Counted from the stretch's first letter, positions 1-8,667 are shown. The stretch is DNA of 48,790 nt from Bacillus methanolicus (GCF_008764295.1 NZ_VTQX01000034.1:1-48790); one strand, 5' to 3'. Made by a program: numbers and translations. Notes: a model not told the origin generated them from the sequence alone.

Positions 1-59
1 TTGTTCTTAAAGCTTTAATAGACCTAAAACAAGGTCGATTTTCAAGGTGCGAAAGTTGA

Positions 60-1094
60 GTAATTTATTCATTATGTATTATTTTTCTCTTCATTACAAT
101 TGCTGTTTATTTTATTTTTCAAAAAGGCTTAAACAAAGTTCTTGAGCCTGTAAATGAAATTATTTATGGTATCAATGAAGTAAGTAATGGCAATTTTCAA
201 GTCAAGCTTCCAATAAAGGATCAGTCCGATTTAGGCCAATTGACTGCACGATTTAACGATATGACCGAGCAATTATCGCTGTTATTTGATCGGGTTACGA
301 CGACGTCTAAGCATTTAGGCAAAAAATCACAGGAAGGGCGGCAAACGTCAAAATTTGAGGACGTTATCGGTGAAATGGAGAACATTATTCAAAAGACAAA
401 GATTTTAAAAGAGCTTCAGCGTGCTGAAAAAATGAATGCGATCGGTCAGCTCGCCGCTTCGGTCGCTCATGAAATTCGCAATCCAATGACAGTTGTGAAA
501 GGATTTTTGCAAATTTTTAAGTCAAAAAAAGAACTTTCTGCAGAAGAGCAGATGTTTGTAAAATTAATGATTGAAGAAATGAATCGGGCGGAGACCATTA
601 TCAATGATTATTTATCATTAGCGAAGCCGGACATGGAGAATACAGAAAAAGTGGATGCAGTCGTCCTTGCCCATAAAGCGATGGATTTAATGAATTCATA
701 TGCAATGATGTCGAAGAATATAGAGTTGGAGACGGTTATCGAGGATGAAATAACGGTGATCGGTAATAGAAGTGAATTGATACAAGTATTAATCAATATT
801 TTAAAAAATGGGATTGAGGCGATGAAGGACGGTGGGACGTTACGCTTAAAAGTATATAAAAAAGAGGGGAACGGAGTTTTTGAAATAAGGGATAACGGCA
901 TCGGCATGACTGAAGAGGAGCTTGCCCGATTAGGGACGGCTTTTTATTCCTTGAAGGAAAAGGGCACTGGGATGGGATTGATGGTGTGCTATCAAATTAT
1001 TGAGAGAATGAAAGGTAAAATTGAAGTGGTCAGTGAAAAATGGCAAGGGACGACATTTACGATCACGGTTCCACTAGATGAAGAAGTGGAATGA
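60..1094 (+). CDS. Sensor histidine kinase, 5' end missing or disrupted
   Basis: Membrane-bound two-component sensor kinase that would autophosphorylate and pass phosphate to a response regulator or phosphorelay. The open frame starts with a hydrophobic membrane segment (about bases 60-120), then a HAMP linker ending around LGQLTARFNDM, then a HisKA dimerisation helix with the H-box HEIRNPM, an N-box (NILKNGIEAM) and ATP-lid glycine motifs DNGIGM and GTGMGL. The extracellular sensor and first membrane helix are not present. Reading the same frame upstream meets TGA at 57-59, and the only usual start codon downstream is TTG at 240, inside the HAMP region. So the gene is either cut by a frameshift or nonsense mutation, or makes a soluble fragment. 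No response regulator lies beside it. The kinase class is certain; target and ligand are unknown. Confidence 0.85.
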   Translation, partial: VIYSLCIIFLFITIAVYFIFQKGLNKVLEPVNEIIYGINEVSNGNFQVKLPIKDQSDLGQLTARFNDMTEQLSLLFDRVTTTSKHLGKKSQEGRQTSKFEDVIGEMENIIQKTKILKELQRAEKMNAIGQLAASVAHEIRNPMTVVKGFLQIFKSKKELSAEEQMFVKLMIEEMNRAETIINDYLSLAKPDMENTEKVDAVVLAHKAMDLMNSYAMMSKNIELETVIEDEITVIGNRSELIQVLINILKNGIEAMKDGGTLRLKVYKKEGNGVFEIRDNGIGMTEEELARLGTAFYSLKEKGTGMGLMVCYQIIERMKGKIEVVSEKWQGTTFTITVPLDEEVE

Positions 1095-1181
1095 TGTAGG
1101 AATTCATTCATTTTTCTTTCAAATTTGCCAATGCTTTGCTACAATGAAGCTTGAATGTTGAATGGGATAGCAGGTGAAAAA

Positions 1182-1760
1182 ATGAAATATCGAATAAGTT
1201 TAATTGGAATGATGCTTGTTTTATTGTTATCCGCTTGTGGTAATAATAGCGGAATTAACGATCCGTTAAATTGGCCTTTGGATGAGTTTACTTTTACCGA
1301 TCACAATGGTGAGCAGCTGGGAAAGAAAGATTTAAAAGGAAAGGTATGGATAGCGGACTTCATCTTCACGAACTGTACAACTGTTTGTCCGCCAATGACC
1401 CACAATATGACAAAACTTCAGAGAATGGCGAAGGAAGAGAAGATCGAAAATATTGAATTTGTTTCATTTTCGATCGATCCGGAAGTCGATACACCTGAAG
1501 TATTAAAGGATTACGGTGGGAAGTTTGATTTGGATTTTAGTAATTATCATTTTTTAACTGGCTATGACCAGACGTTTATTGAAACTTTTGCAAGTGAAAA
1601 TTTTAAAACATTTGTGAAGAAACCTGAGAACGAGGATCAAGTCATTCATCAAACCTATTTCTATTTAGTTGACCAAGAGGGAACGATCATGAAGTATTAT
1701 TCTGGAGCAAATGATGTGCCATTTGCAGATATTATTAACGATATAAAAGCATTGCAATAA
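1182..1760 (+). CDS. ypmQ: SCO1/SenC family lipoprotein (YpmQ)
   Basis: Membrane-anchored thioredoxin-fold protein of the Sco family, which supplies copper to, or keeps thiols reduced at, the CuA site of cytochrome c oxidase on the outer face of the membrane. The N-terminus is a lipoprotein signal with lipobox LLSAC. The copper/thiol motif is CTTVCPPM, and the third ligand is the His of IHQTYFYL. Length (192 residues) fits the family. I chose ATG 1182 because a GGTGA ribosome site lies just before it and the signal peptide begins there; an upstream in-frame ATG at 1155 has no ribosome site. Followed by a terminator and then ypmR, as in B. subtilis. Confidence 0.9.
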   Translation: MKYRISLIGMMLVLLLSACGNNSGINDPLNWPLDEFTFTDHNGEQLGKKDLKGKVWIADFIFTNCTTVCPPMTHNMTKLQRMAKEEKIENIEFVSFSIDPEVDTPEVLKDYGGKFDLDFSNYHFLTGYDQTFIETFASENFKTFVKKPENEDQVIHQTYFYLVDQEGTIMKYYSGANDVPFADIINDIKALQ

Positions 1761-1764
1761 ATGG

Positions 1765-1800
1765 AAAGTAGACCTTCTAATGTAAGGTCTACTTTTTTTA
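1765..1800 (+). terminator. Rho-independent terminator after ypmQ
   Basis: Arms AAAGTAGACCTT and AAGGTCTACTTT form a perfect 12-bp stem with a 7-base loop, followed by a T-run. It closes the ypmQ transcript and separates it from ypmR. Confidence 0.9.
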
Positions 1801-1877
1801 TATTGTCAGAGGAGGATTCTTTTCGTTTCCCTTAATCCTTGATATAATGATAAAAGCTTTATAGGGAAGGTGAAAAG

Positions 1878-2708
1878 ATGAAGAGATTATTCACCTCTTT
1901 TATTCTTTGTATTAGCTTTAGTCTTTTAGTTGCCTGTAACCATCAGATAGTAGAAAACCCTAATTCATTTAAAGAGACATCGTTGACACCGAAAGAAAAC
2001 ATTCCATATGATTTTATTCCGAGAACATATCATATCGTATCTGTTGGTGATTCATTGACACAAGGTGTAGGTGACAGTACAAAAAGGGGCGGTTATGTAC
2101 CTTATCTGCAAGAGCAGCTTGAGGAGCAAAAGGGAATAAAGGAAGCGATATTTCATAATTTTGGAGTGAGTGGAAATCGCACTTCGCAAATATTGAATCG
2201 GTTAAGGACAAAAGAAATAAGAACTGCGGTGAAAGAAGCAGACATAGTATTAATCACTACTGGTGGAAACGATATTATGAAGGTGGTTCGCGAAAATTTT
2301 TCAGGGCTGGATATGAAAGATTTCGATCGTGAACTTATTCACTATGAGAAAACATTGACTTCTGTTATGGATACGATAAAACAGGAAAATGAAGAGGCGA
2401 TAATAGGCTTAATAGGCTTGTACAATCCTTTCTTCCTTTTTCTCGCTGACGTGAAAGAAATGGATATGGTTATTGAAAAATGGAATCATGTTAGTGAAAA
2501 CGTATTAAGAAAATATGATCGTACGCTTTTCGTGGAAATCGCCGATCTGTTTAAAGATAGTGTAGAAGACTTACTCTATTCCGATTATTTTCATCCTAAT
2601 GATAAAGGATACGAGCTAATGGCAAATCAAGTTTTTCATGTATTACAAAATGAAGCAGTAGGTCAAAAGCTTGTGGCAGTGAAGAAGGAGAACGAACAAG
2701 ATGACTAA
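1878..2708 (+). CDS. ypmR: SGNH/GDSL-family lipase/esterase lipoprotein (YpmR)
   Basis: Predicted extracellular lipid-anchored hydrolase of the SGNH fold; the substrate in the family is unsettled. The signal peptide ends in lipobox LLVAC. The four SGNH blocks are visible in order: VGDSLTQG (nucleophile Ser), GVSGNRTS (Gly), TTGGNDIM (Asn) and DYFHPNDKG near the C-terminus (Asp and His of the triad). ATG 1878 follows a GGAAGGTG ribosome site. The 3' end overlaps ypmS by 8 bases, so the two are probably translationally coupled, the same order as in B. subtilis. Confidence 0.9.
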   Translation: MKRLFTSFILCISFSLLVACNHQIVENPNSFKETSLTPKENIPYDFIPRTYHIVSVGDSLTQGVGDSTKRGGYVPYLQEQLEEQKGIKEAIFHNFGVSGNRTSQILNRLRTKEIRTAVKEADIVLITTGGNDIMKVVRENFSGLDMKDFDRELIHYEKTLTSVMDTIKQENEEAIIGLIGLYNPFFLFLADVKEMDMVIEKWNHVSENVLRKYDRTLFVEIADLFKDSVEDLLYSDYFHPNDKGYELMANQVFHVLQNEAVGQKLVAVKKENEQDD

Positions 2709-3279
2709 CAAATGGAAATGGATATTTTTTTTCCTGCTAGGATTGAATATCTTCGTTGTTTTATTGGTTGTGATTATGGTGAATATGCCGATTAAAGACA
2801 AAGCATTACCACCAACGGACGGGCCAGCTGAAGAAGATGTTCAGTTTCACATTCAAGCGACGAAGGCTGATTTAAACAAAATTATTAATCATTATATTGA
2901 GGAGGAAGGATTAACAAGTCCAATTGCCTATGAGGTTCTTCTAAAAGATGAAGTGGAATTATATGGGACGATGAAGGTTTTTACTCAAGATATTGAGATG
3001 AAGCTAACATTTGAACCGGAAGCACTTGAAAATGGAGACATCATCTTGAAGCAAAAGTCGATCTCAATTGGTCAAATTCAGTTGCCTGTATCGTATGTAT
3101 TAAAGTTTATTCGTGATCAGTACGATTTTCCTGAGTGGGTCAATATTCAGCCAAATGATGAACTTATTTACGTTTCTTTACAAAGAATGAATTTAAAAAG
3201 TGATGTAAAGGTAAAAGTGAATAAATTTGATTTAGTCCATGACGATATTCAATTCTCCCTGTTGGTTCCAACAAATTAA
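2701..3279 (+). CDS. ypmS: YpmS family membrane-anchored protein (DUF2140)
   Basis: One N-terminal membrane helix (residues about 5-28) followed by an extracytoplasmic beta-rich domain with the DUF2140 pattern; no enzymatic motif is seen. Its start codon lies inside the end of ypmR with an AAGGAG site upstream, pointing to coupled expression with the lipase. The family has no established function; a role with YpmR at the cell surface is inference from conserved linkage only. Confidence 0.85.
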   Translation: MTNKWKWIFFFLLGLNIFVVLLVVIMVNMPIKDKALPPTDGPAEEDVQFHIQATKADLNKIINHYIEEEGLTSPIAYEVLLKDEVELYGTMKVFTQDIEMKLTFEPEALENGDIILKQKSISIGQIQLPVSYVLKFIRDQYDFPEWVNIQPNDELIYVSLQRMNLKSDVKVKVNKFDLVHDDIQFSLLVPTN

Positions 3280-3306
3280 CAGACTGATTTCCGGATATTG
3301 TTTTTA

Positions 3307-3350
3307 GGCTATAGACAAACGTGATTCGCTCTGTTTATCTATAGTCTTTT
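3307..3350 (+). terminator. Terminator after ypmR-ypmS
   Basis: Imperfect 14-bp stem (GGCTATAGACAAAC against GTTTATCTATAGTC, mismatches replaced by G-T pairs) followed by TTTT. It lies 27 bases past the ypmS stop. Confidence 0.8.
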
Positions 3351-3715
3351 CTTTTTAAAGAGAATGGATAGGTTCTTTTTTCATTAGATTTATATCAATT
3401 GAAAAATTTTTGAGATATGAAGAATGGGAAGTGAGAGAGTGTCAGTAATGCCGTGTACTGAAATATGTATCCCGGTTAAAGTTAAACTAGTTGCTTATGC
3501 TAGCTGACATTAGGAATGAGCTTTTGAACCAACTCATCGCAAAGCAAATGCTTTGGGGAGCAATGTTGTTTTTTTGTTCACCTTTTGAAGAACAAAGACG
3601 TTTTCTTCAAGCTGACCTCTTTAATAGTGAAATCTTGTCATTTGCATTTCCTAATGTGATTCCTTAATCTAAAACTAAGATAAATATATAAACAAAGTTG
3701 AAAGGGTGATAATTG
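3351..3715. other. Intergenic region before msrA, one doubtful micro-ORF
   Basis: About 365 bases between the ypmS terminator and msrA. The only open frame of note is 3497-3667 (+), 56 codons starting MLADIRNELL and ending at TAA. It has no convincing ribosome site and I recognise no relative, so I do not call it a gene. The msrA ribosome site AAAGGGTGAT sits at 3701-3710. Confidence 0.4.
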
Positions 3716-4261
3716 ATGGAAAGTCAAGAATTTGACATAGGCACTTTCGCTGGTGGCTGTTTTTGGTGTATGGTTAAGCCTTTCGACGAACAACCAGGGA
3801 TTATAAAAGTTGTTTCTGGGTACACGGGTGGGCATAAGGAGAATCCAAGCTATGAAGAGGTTTGCAGTGAGACGACAGGTCACTATGAGGCCGTTCAGAT
3901 TACGTTTGATCACAAGCAGTTTCCCTATGAAAAATTGTTAGAGATTTATTGGCAACAAATTGATCCGACTGATCCCGGCGGCCAGTTCTATGACCGAGGC
4001 GAGTCATATCAAACAGCCATATTTTATCATAACGAAGAACAAAGGAAAATAGCAGAGGAGTCCAAGAGGCGACTGCAAGAAAGCGGGCGCTTTCAAAAAC
4101 CAATTGTCACAAAAATTTTGCCGGCAAAACCGTTTTATGAAGCAGAGGAATATCATCAACATTTTTATCGTAAAAATCCGGCAAGATATCATGCATACAG
4201 CAATGGCTCAGGAAGAGTCGATTTTATAAAAAGACATTGGGGTGAGGAAGTTGAAAAATAA
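3716..4261 (+). CDS. msrA: Peptide-methionine (S)-S-oxide reductase MsrA
   Basis: Reduces the S-epimer of methionine sulfoxide in proteins with thioredoxin as electron donor; cytoplasmic oxidative-damage repair. The catalytic motif GCFWC is at residues 13-17, followed by conserved GYTGG and later the EEYHQHF segment typical of MsrA. Length of 181 residues is normal. ATG 3716 is preferred over the TTG directly before it by fit with the AAAGGGTGAT ribosome site. The end overlaps msrB by 11 to 20 bases, indicating one bicistronic unit; B. subtilis has the pair in the opposite gene order. Confidence 0.95.
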   Translation: MESQEFDIGTFAGGCFWCMVKPFDEQPGIIKVVSGYTGGHKENPSYEEVCSETTGHYEAVQITFDHKQFPYEKLLEIYWQQIDPTDPGGQFYDRGESYQTAIFYHNEEQRKIAEESKRRLQESGRFQKPIVTKILPAKPFYEAEEYHQHFYRKNPARYHAYSNGSGRVDFIKRHWGEEVEK

Positions 4262-4682
4262 AGATTTGCGGGAAAAATTAACTACCATGCAATTTGAAGT
4301 TACGCAAAATAATGGAACAGAACCGCCATTTCGAAATGAATATTGGAATGAGTTTTCTGATGGCATATACGTAGATATTATATCGGGAAAGCCTTTGTTT
4401 AGTTCAAAGGATAAATTTGATGCAGGCTGTGGTTGGCCAAGTTTTACAAAGCCGATTGAGGAAGATGAAATTATTGAAAAAGAAGATCGGAGCCATTTTA
4501 TGATCCGGACAGAAGTTCGAAGTAAAACGGCCGATTCTCATCTTGGCCATGTTTTTGATGACGGTCCTGGACCAACTGGATTAAGATATTGCATCAATTC
4601 TGCAGCAACTCGGTTTATTCCTAAAGAAAAGCTCGAAGAAGAAGGATATGGGGAATATTTAAAATTATTTAATGAAAATTGA
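4251..4682 (+). CDS. msrB: Peptide-methionine (R)-S-oxide reductase MsrB
   Basis: Reduces the R-epimer of methionine sulfoxide, complementing MsrA. Diagnostic blocks are [15 protein letters not shown], the [10 protein letters not shown] stretch, and RYCINS, which holds the catalytic Cys. There are no zinc-binding CxxC pairs, as in the B. subtilis type. TTG 4251 gives 143 residues, the usual length, with GGGGTGAGG just upstream inside msrA. GTG 4242 is the alternative start. Its overlap with msrA indicates coupled translation. Confidence 0.95.
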   Translation: MKNKDLREKLTTMQFEVTQNNGTEPPFRNEYWNEFSDGIYVDIISGKPLFSSKDKFDAGCGWPSFTKPIEEDEIIEKEDRSHFMIRTEVRSKTADSHLGHVFDDGPGPTGLRYCINSAATRFIPKEKLEEEGYGEYLKLFNEN

Positions 4683-4686
4683 ATAG

Positions 4687-4737
4687 AAGCAACCCTTAAA
4701 AAAGGATTGATCTTCTTTTTCTAAGAGTTGCTTTTTA
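4687..4737 (+). terminator. Terminator after msrA-msrB
   Basis: AAGCAACCCTTA pairs with TAAGAGTTGCTT (one mismatch) across a 23-base loop, followed by TTTTT. Confidence 0.75.
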
Positions 4738-4931
4738 ATTTCTTTTTCAATACATTGTACAATTTGGGCAAATACACATACGGGTCAAGTACCTACTACA
4801 TACATTAGCAGTGATAACAACCTAAATTGATTCTACAGTAAAAAATGGCAGTACACAGGCGAAAGCTTACTGTTTATTTTTGCTTAATGTGTAGAATCGA
4901 TGGACTAAAAAAACGAAGGAGTGGAGATAGA

Positions 4932-5111
4932 ATGAATTACGGGTATGGGTATGGATATGATAGTTGTGGATATGACCCTTGTTATACTGGATATGCTTAT
5001 CCAGCACCAGCTGTAGGAGGAGTAGCTGTTGGCGGTTATCGTGGAGGGTTTGCGCTAATAGTCGTTCTCTTCATCCTATTGATTATTATTGGTGCTAGCT
5101 ATTGTAAATAA
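4932..5111 (+). CDS. YjcZ-family small Gly/Tyr-rich membrane peptide
   Basis: 59-residue peptide: a repetitive N-terminus of Gly, Tyr and Asp (GYGYGYDSCGYDPC), an Ala/Pro/Val linker, and a C-terminal membrane helix of the form FALIVVLFILLIIIGASY, the hallmark of the YjcZ sporulation-associated family. ATG 4932 has AGGAGTGGAGA upstream; a longer frame from 4845 lacks a ribosome site and is unlikely. Family members are small spore or cell-surface proteins of unknown mechanism. It is a single-gene unit with its own terminator. Confidence 0.85.
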   Translation: MNYGYGYGYDSCGYDPCYTGYAYPAPAVGGVAVGGYRGGFALIVVLFILLIIIGASYCK

Positions 5112-5128
5112 GATTGGATTGGAGAGAT

Positions 5129-5160
5129 GGAATTACCTTTTTGTGGTAATTCCTTTTTTA
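5129..5160 (+). terminator. Terminator after the YjcZ-type gene
   Basis: Perfect 9-bp stem GGAATTACC/GGTAATTCC with a 7-base loop and six following T residues. Confidence 0.9.
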
Positions 5161-5400
5161 TAATCCTTTTTTGTTTGAGCAATGCTGCAAATTTTGTTCT
5201 TGAACTTGGCTGTGTTCCTTCTTTAACTAAGATAAAGAAGCAAAGTAGAAAAATAGCGAAGTTTATCAATTAACGAACGTTTTTGTGTTTATTTTATATA
5301 AAAGTTCGTATTTTGTTGTTGACCCTCCTATATTTCTTTGTTATATTATTAAAGGGTTTGAAAAACACGAAAAAAGGGAACGGCGACAGGGGGATGAACG

Positions 5401-6867
5401 ATGAAAACGAACTATGATGTAATCGTTGTTGGAGCAGGACCTGCCGGAATTTTTACATGTTACGAACTAACATTAAAGATGCCAGAAGCAAAAATTATTT
5501 TGATAGATAAAGGCCATGATATTTTTAAAAGAAATTGCCCTATTCTGCAAAAGAAAATTGAGAAATGCCCACCAGCAGCTGGAAAAAAGGAATTCGCTGG
5601 ATGCTTGCCAGCGTGTTCAATAACAAATGGGTTTGGTGGAGCTGGTGCTTATTCTGATGGGAAATTTAATATTACAAGTGAGTTTGGTGGCTGGATGACT
5701 GACTATTTGTCAGATTCACAAGTGATTGAACTGATTAAATATGTGGATGAGATTAACCTGAAACATGGGGCAACGAAAAGTATTACGGATCCGTTGACGC
5801 CCGCAGTAAAAGATATTGAGAGAAGAGCTTATGCAGCCGGATTAAAATTACTTCGCGCTCAAGTGAGGCATTTAGGCACGGAACAAAATTTGCAAATATT
5901 ACAGGATATTTATGGTTATTTAACAGAAAAAATTGATATGGCTTTTAAAACAGAAGTGGAAGATTTAATGACTGAACGAACTTCAGAAGGTCATAAAATA
6001 ACTGGTGTGCAATTGAAATCGGGTGAATCGATATTTGCAGAAAAAGTTGTTATTGCACCGGGAAGAGATGGAAGTGTTTGGTTAGCCAAACTATTAAAAT
6101 CAAGGCGACTAAAGATGATCAGCAATCAAGTTGATGTAGGGGTGCGTGTTGAGACTTCGAATATCGTGATGGAAGAAATTAATGAGCATTTATATGAAGG
6201 GAAATTTACGTTTAATACTTCTGTTGGCACTAGAGTGCGAACATTTTGCAGCAATCCTTCGGGACATGTCGTTGTGGAAAATCATTCGGGCACGATGTTA
6301 GCGAACGGACATGCATATAAAGATCCGAAGCTAGGGAGTCCAAATACGAACTTTGCCTTGCTTGTTTCCCACACCTTCTCAGAGCCATTTGATAAACCGA
6401 ATGAATATGCCATTGCCATTTCCAAACTGGCTAATGCATTATCAAATGGCGGTATCATTGTACAAAAGTATGGTGATATTTTAAAGGGAAGAAGATCAAC
6501 AGAAAAACGAATTAAAGAAGGTTTTATCGAACCGACGTTGAAAGAGGCCGTTCCTGGTGACTTAGGCTTAGTTTTACCTTACAACACGTTAAAGAGCTTA
6601 GTAGAAATGACAGAAGCATTAAACGCTGTTTCTCCAGGGCTTGCTTCTGAACACACTTTATTTTACGGAGTAGAAGCGAAATTTTATTCAGCGCGTCCAA
6701 AGCTAAATGATCGCTTTGAAACAGAAATTAGCGGTCTTTATGTTGGCGGTGATGGTGCAGGTGTCACAAGAGGACTTGCTCAGGCAAGCGCTTGTGGTGT
6801 ATGGATTGCACGTGATATTGTTGAAAAGAGTAAAAACTCTTCAACAAAAGAATCAGTAACTGTATAA
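5401..6867 (+). CDS. FAD-dependent oxidoreductase (COG2509-like)
   Basis: 488-residue flavoprotein. The N-terminal dinucleotide fold shows VVGAGPAGIFTCYEL and an acidic residue ending the second strand (ILIDKG). A Cys-rich insert between about residues 50 and 75 (NCPILQ, KCPPAA, GCLPAC) precedes the glycine motif GFGGAGAYSDGKF, and a second FAD motif VGGDGAGVTRGLAQA lies near the C-terminus. This arrangement is typical of the uncharacterised dehydrogenase group COG2509; the Cys cluster may hold an iron-sulfur centre, which is inference. Ribosome site is CAGGGGG; an ATG at 5394 is out of frame. It stands alone with its own terminator, and its substrate is unknown. Confidence 0.85.
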   Translation: MKTNYDVIVVGAGPAGIFTCYELTLKMPEAKIILIDKGHDIFKRNCPILQKKIEKCPPAAGKKEFAGCLPACSITNGFGGAGAYSDGKFNITSEFGGWMTDYLSDSQVIELIKYVDEINLKHGATKSITDPLTPAVKDIERRAYAAGLKLLRAQVRHLGTEQNLQILQDIYGYLTEKIDMAFKTEVEDLMTERTSEGHKITGVQLKSGESIFAEKVVIAPGRDGSVWLAKLLKSRRLKMISNQVDVGVRVETSNIVMEEINEHLYEGKFTFNTSVGTRVRTFCSNPSGHVVVENHSGTMLANGHAYKDPKLGSPNTNFALLVSHTFSEPFDKPNEYAIAISKLANALSNGGIIVQKYGDILKGRRSTEKRIKEGFIEPTLKEAVPGDLGLVLPYNTLKSLVEMTEALNAVSPGLASEHTLFYGVEAKFYSARPKLNDRFETEISGLYVGGDGAGVTRGLAQASACGVWIARDIVEKSKNSSTKESVTV

Positions 6868-6892
6868 TTTTGGATATCTCAAAATTCACAGT

Positions 6893-6940
6893 GAAAGGCG
6901 ACCTTGAGCATTGCTCTAAGTCGCCTTTCTCTATTTTTTT
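6893..6940 (+). terminator. Terminator after the FAD oxidoreductase
   Basis: GAAAGGCGAC pairs with GTCGCCTTTC; a run of T follows at 6934-6940. It lies 26 bases beyond the stop codon. Confidence 0.85.
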
Positions 6941-7035
6941 GGTGTGCAATTTTCTCTTCAAAATAAAAAATCATAATTTGAATTATTTAGTCACTACCTC
7001 AAGCCAAGTCTTAAGTAACCATAAAAAATATGCGA

Positions 7036-7133
7036 TTTTCAATCCACACACTCATGTAGAGTGTGACTGTTTACCTTTTTTATAAAGATCAAACCATTTT
7101 TTTTTCAATCCACACACTCATGTAGAGTGTGAC
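7036..7133 (-). CRISPR. Minimal CRISPR-like array: two identical 32-bp repeats, one 34-bp spacer
   Basis: Two identical 32-bp copies lie at 7036-7067 and 7102-7133, separated by a unique 34-bp stretch (7068-7101), a period of 66. Read on the minus strand each begins GTCACACTC, holds a 7-bp stem CACACTC/GAGTGTG around a 5-base loop, and ends GGATTGAAAA. This closely matches the subtype I-C repeat seen in Bacillaceae, which ends GGATTGAAAT. Both copies carry A in place of the last T. No cas gene is in the window, so this is either an array remnant, an isolated mini-array, or a dispersed palindromic repeat resembling one. Confidence 0.65.
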
Positions 7134-7142
7134 AGCAATTTT

Positions 7143-7179
7143 GAAACTTAAAAAGTAAAATTACACTTTTTTAAGTTTC
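7143..7179. repeat. Hairpin beside the CRISPR-like repeats
   Basis: GAAACTTAAAAAGT pairs with ACTTTTTTAAGTTTC (14 bp, one bulged T) around an 8-base loop. It sits 9 bases from the second repeat, on the side where an array transcribed on the minus strand would have its leader. It could be a terminator or an element end; no gene adjoins it. Confidence 0.5.
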
Positions 7180-7256
7180 AAAAAGTGAACTTTTTTGTTA
7201 AGTCAATTATATTTCTAAAAAGTGCCAAAAAATAGAGGCTCTGTTCCTGAACCTAA

Positions 7257-7299
7257 GTGCGAATCTCCTAGGGAAATTATGTGAACTTCACATTCGCAC
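7257..7299. repeat. Inverted repeat in gene-free DNA
   Basis: GTGCGAAT at 7257-7264 and ATTCGCAC at 7292-7299 are exact complements 27 bases apart, enclosing a second near-palindrome GTGAACTTCAC. No open frame explains it. The interval 7180-7660 otherwise shows no gene. Confidence 0.5.
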
Positions 7300-7464
7300 C
7301 AAGTATTTTTTGAAATTGCGGGTGACTTGTGTACTTTCTATTCTTATATGGTGACTAAGAAAATAGAATTATAACTTTTTTCTTATTATAGCAAGAGTTT
7401 AACATTTTCCAAACATAGAGAATGGATTTAATATCTTGATGGCTAAAGAATAGTTCAAGTAAGC

Positions 7465-7500
7465 AAATTCAACGATTTAATTTATCGTTGAATTTTTGTA
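7465..7500 (+). terminator. Orphan terminator-like hairpin
   Basis: AAATTCAACGAT/ATCGTTGAATTT is a perfect 12-bp stem with a 7-base loop followed by TTTTTG. There is no coding gene just upstream, so it may end an unrecognised transcript or be left from a lost gene. Confidence 0.6.
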
Positions 7501-7663
7501 TTAATTAACCTTCTCACTTTAGCTAAATGTATAAGTACTCTTATTATTATTGTATTGTTTTCAATTCGCTTGTGGCGACTTGACGAATGACCCTTCTAAC
7601 TATCATGAAGGGCTGATTGTCTGTGAAAGATGGGTCATACTTGTTGTTTTGCATTAAAACAAA

Positions 7664-7700
7664 GAATCCTCTCAATCATTGATAATGATTGAGAGGATTC
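7664..7700 (-). terminator. Terminator of the czrA-czcD operon
   Basis: A perfect 17-bp stem (GAATCCTCTCAATCATT and its complement) closes over a 3-base loop just beyond the czcD stop; in the minus-strand direction it is followed by TTTGTTTT. Confidence 0.85.
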
Positions 7701-7713
7701 AAATTCATTTCCA

Positions 7714-8667
7714 TCAGTGATGGTGATGATGGTGATTTCCAGATGACTCGGCTTTCGCCTTACATAAAATCGAATCGTCATGGAGATGGGCCGATGTTTC
7801 TAACTGAATGGTCATGTGGTGAATATTTTTATGTTCAAGTTTATGTTCGATATGACGAAGCATTTGTTCACTCTCAGCAATGGACATTTGATCATCGACA
7901 ACTGCATGGCAGGAAAGTGAATTTAAGCCACTTGTAATCGACCAAATATGCAAATCATGAACACCTTGAATGCCTTTTGTATTTTTGATTGTTTGTACTA
8001 CTTCTTCCACATTTACATTTTGCGGTGTTCCTTCCATCAAGACGTGAAGTCCAGATTTCGTAACATTGTAGCCGCTGCGTAACACGAGTGCGGCGACAAT
8101 GACACTTGCAAGTGGATCTGCCCAACCCCAGCCGAAAAATATGATGAGTAGTGCAGCGATAATGGCACCAATGGAACCAAGCATATCGCTAATTACATGC
8201 AAGTATGCTCCACGCATGTTCAAGTTCTCTTCTACATCTCCGCTACGCATCATGATCCAGGCAACAAGTATATTAACTAGTAAGCCAATTGATGCAATGA
8301 TTAACATTCTGGTTGAAGCAACTTCAGGTGGATTTTGAAAACGCTGAATGGCTTCATAAAAAATATATATGGCAATTAATACAAGTGTCACGCCGTTAAG
8401 AACAGCCGCTAATATTTCAAATCGTTTATATCCATATGTTTTACTATAATTAGCGGCTTTTTCACCAAGTGTAAATGCTAATAATGCAATCCCCAATGAA
8501 ATGGAGTCACTTAACATATGTCCTGCATCAGATAATAACGCAAGGCTATTAGTCACGAAGCCTCCAATTGCTTCAACAATCATATAGCCTGTAATGATAA
8601 TAAAACTGATCAATAATGTTTTTTTATTTGCACCATGTGTATGATCATGTCCATGGTTATGTCCCAT
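7714..8667 (-). CDS. czcD: Cation diffusion facilitator CzcD (Zn/Co/Cd efflux)
   Basis: Inner-membrane metal/proton antiporter that expels zinc, cobalt or cadmium. The His-rich N-terminus (GHNHGHDHTHG) is followed by six membrane helices. The metal-site HxxxD pairs are visible in helices 2 and 5 (HMLSDS and HVISDM), and the cytoplasmic C-terminal domain holds HDLHIW. Length 317 is normal. The protein ends in six consecutive His residues, probably a metal-handling tail. CTAGGAGGAA lies before ATG 8667, and only 16 bases separate it from the upstream repressor gene czrA, so both are one metal-inducible operon. Confidence 0.95.
   Translation of the reverse strand: MGHNHGHDHTHGANKKTLLISFIIITGYMIVEAIGGFVTNSLALLSDAGHMLSDSISLGIALLAFTLGEKAANYSKTYGYKRFEILAAVLNGVTLVLIAIYIFYEAIQRFQNPPEVASTRMLIIASIGLLVNILVAWIMMRSGDVEENLNMRGAYLHVISDMLGSIGAIIAALLIIFFGWGWADPLASVIVAALVLRSGYNVTKSGLHVLMEGTPQNVNVEEVVQTIKNTKGIQGVHDLHIWSITSGLNSLSCHAVVDDQMSIAESEQMLRHIEHKLEHKNIHHMTIQLETSAHLHDDSILCKAKAESSGNHHHHHH

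Noticed and set aside
3497..3667. 56-codon frame before msrA
   Set aside because: No ribosome site, no recognisable pattern; kept only as a note on the intergenic region.
6870..7085. Plus-strand frame after the FAD oxidoreductase
   Set aside because: It reads through the terminator stem and the first CRISPR-like repeat; no ribosome site.
7664..7700. Fur-box-like TGATAATGATT inside the czcD terminator
   Set aside because: The match is explained by the perfect terminator palindrome and it lies at the 3' end of the operon, not at a promoter.
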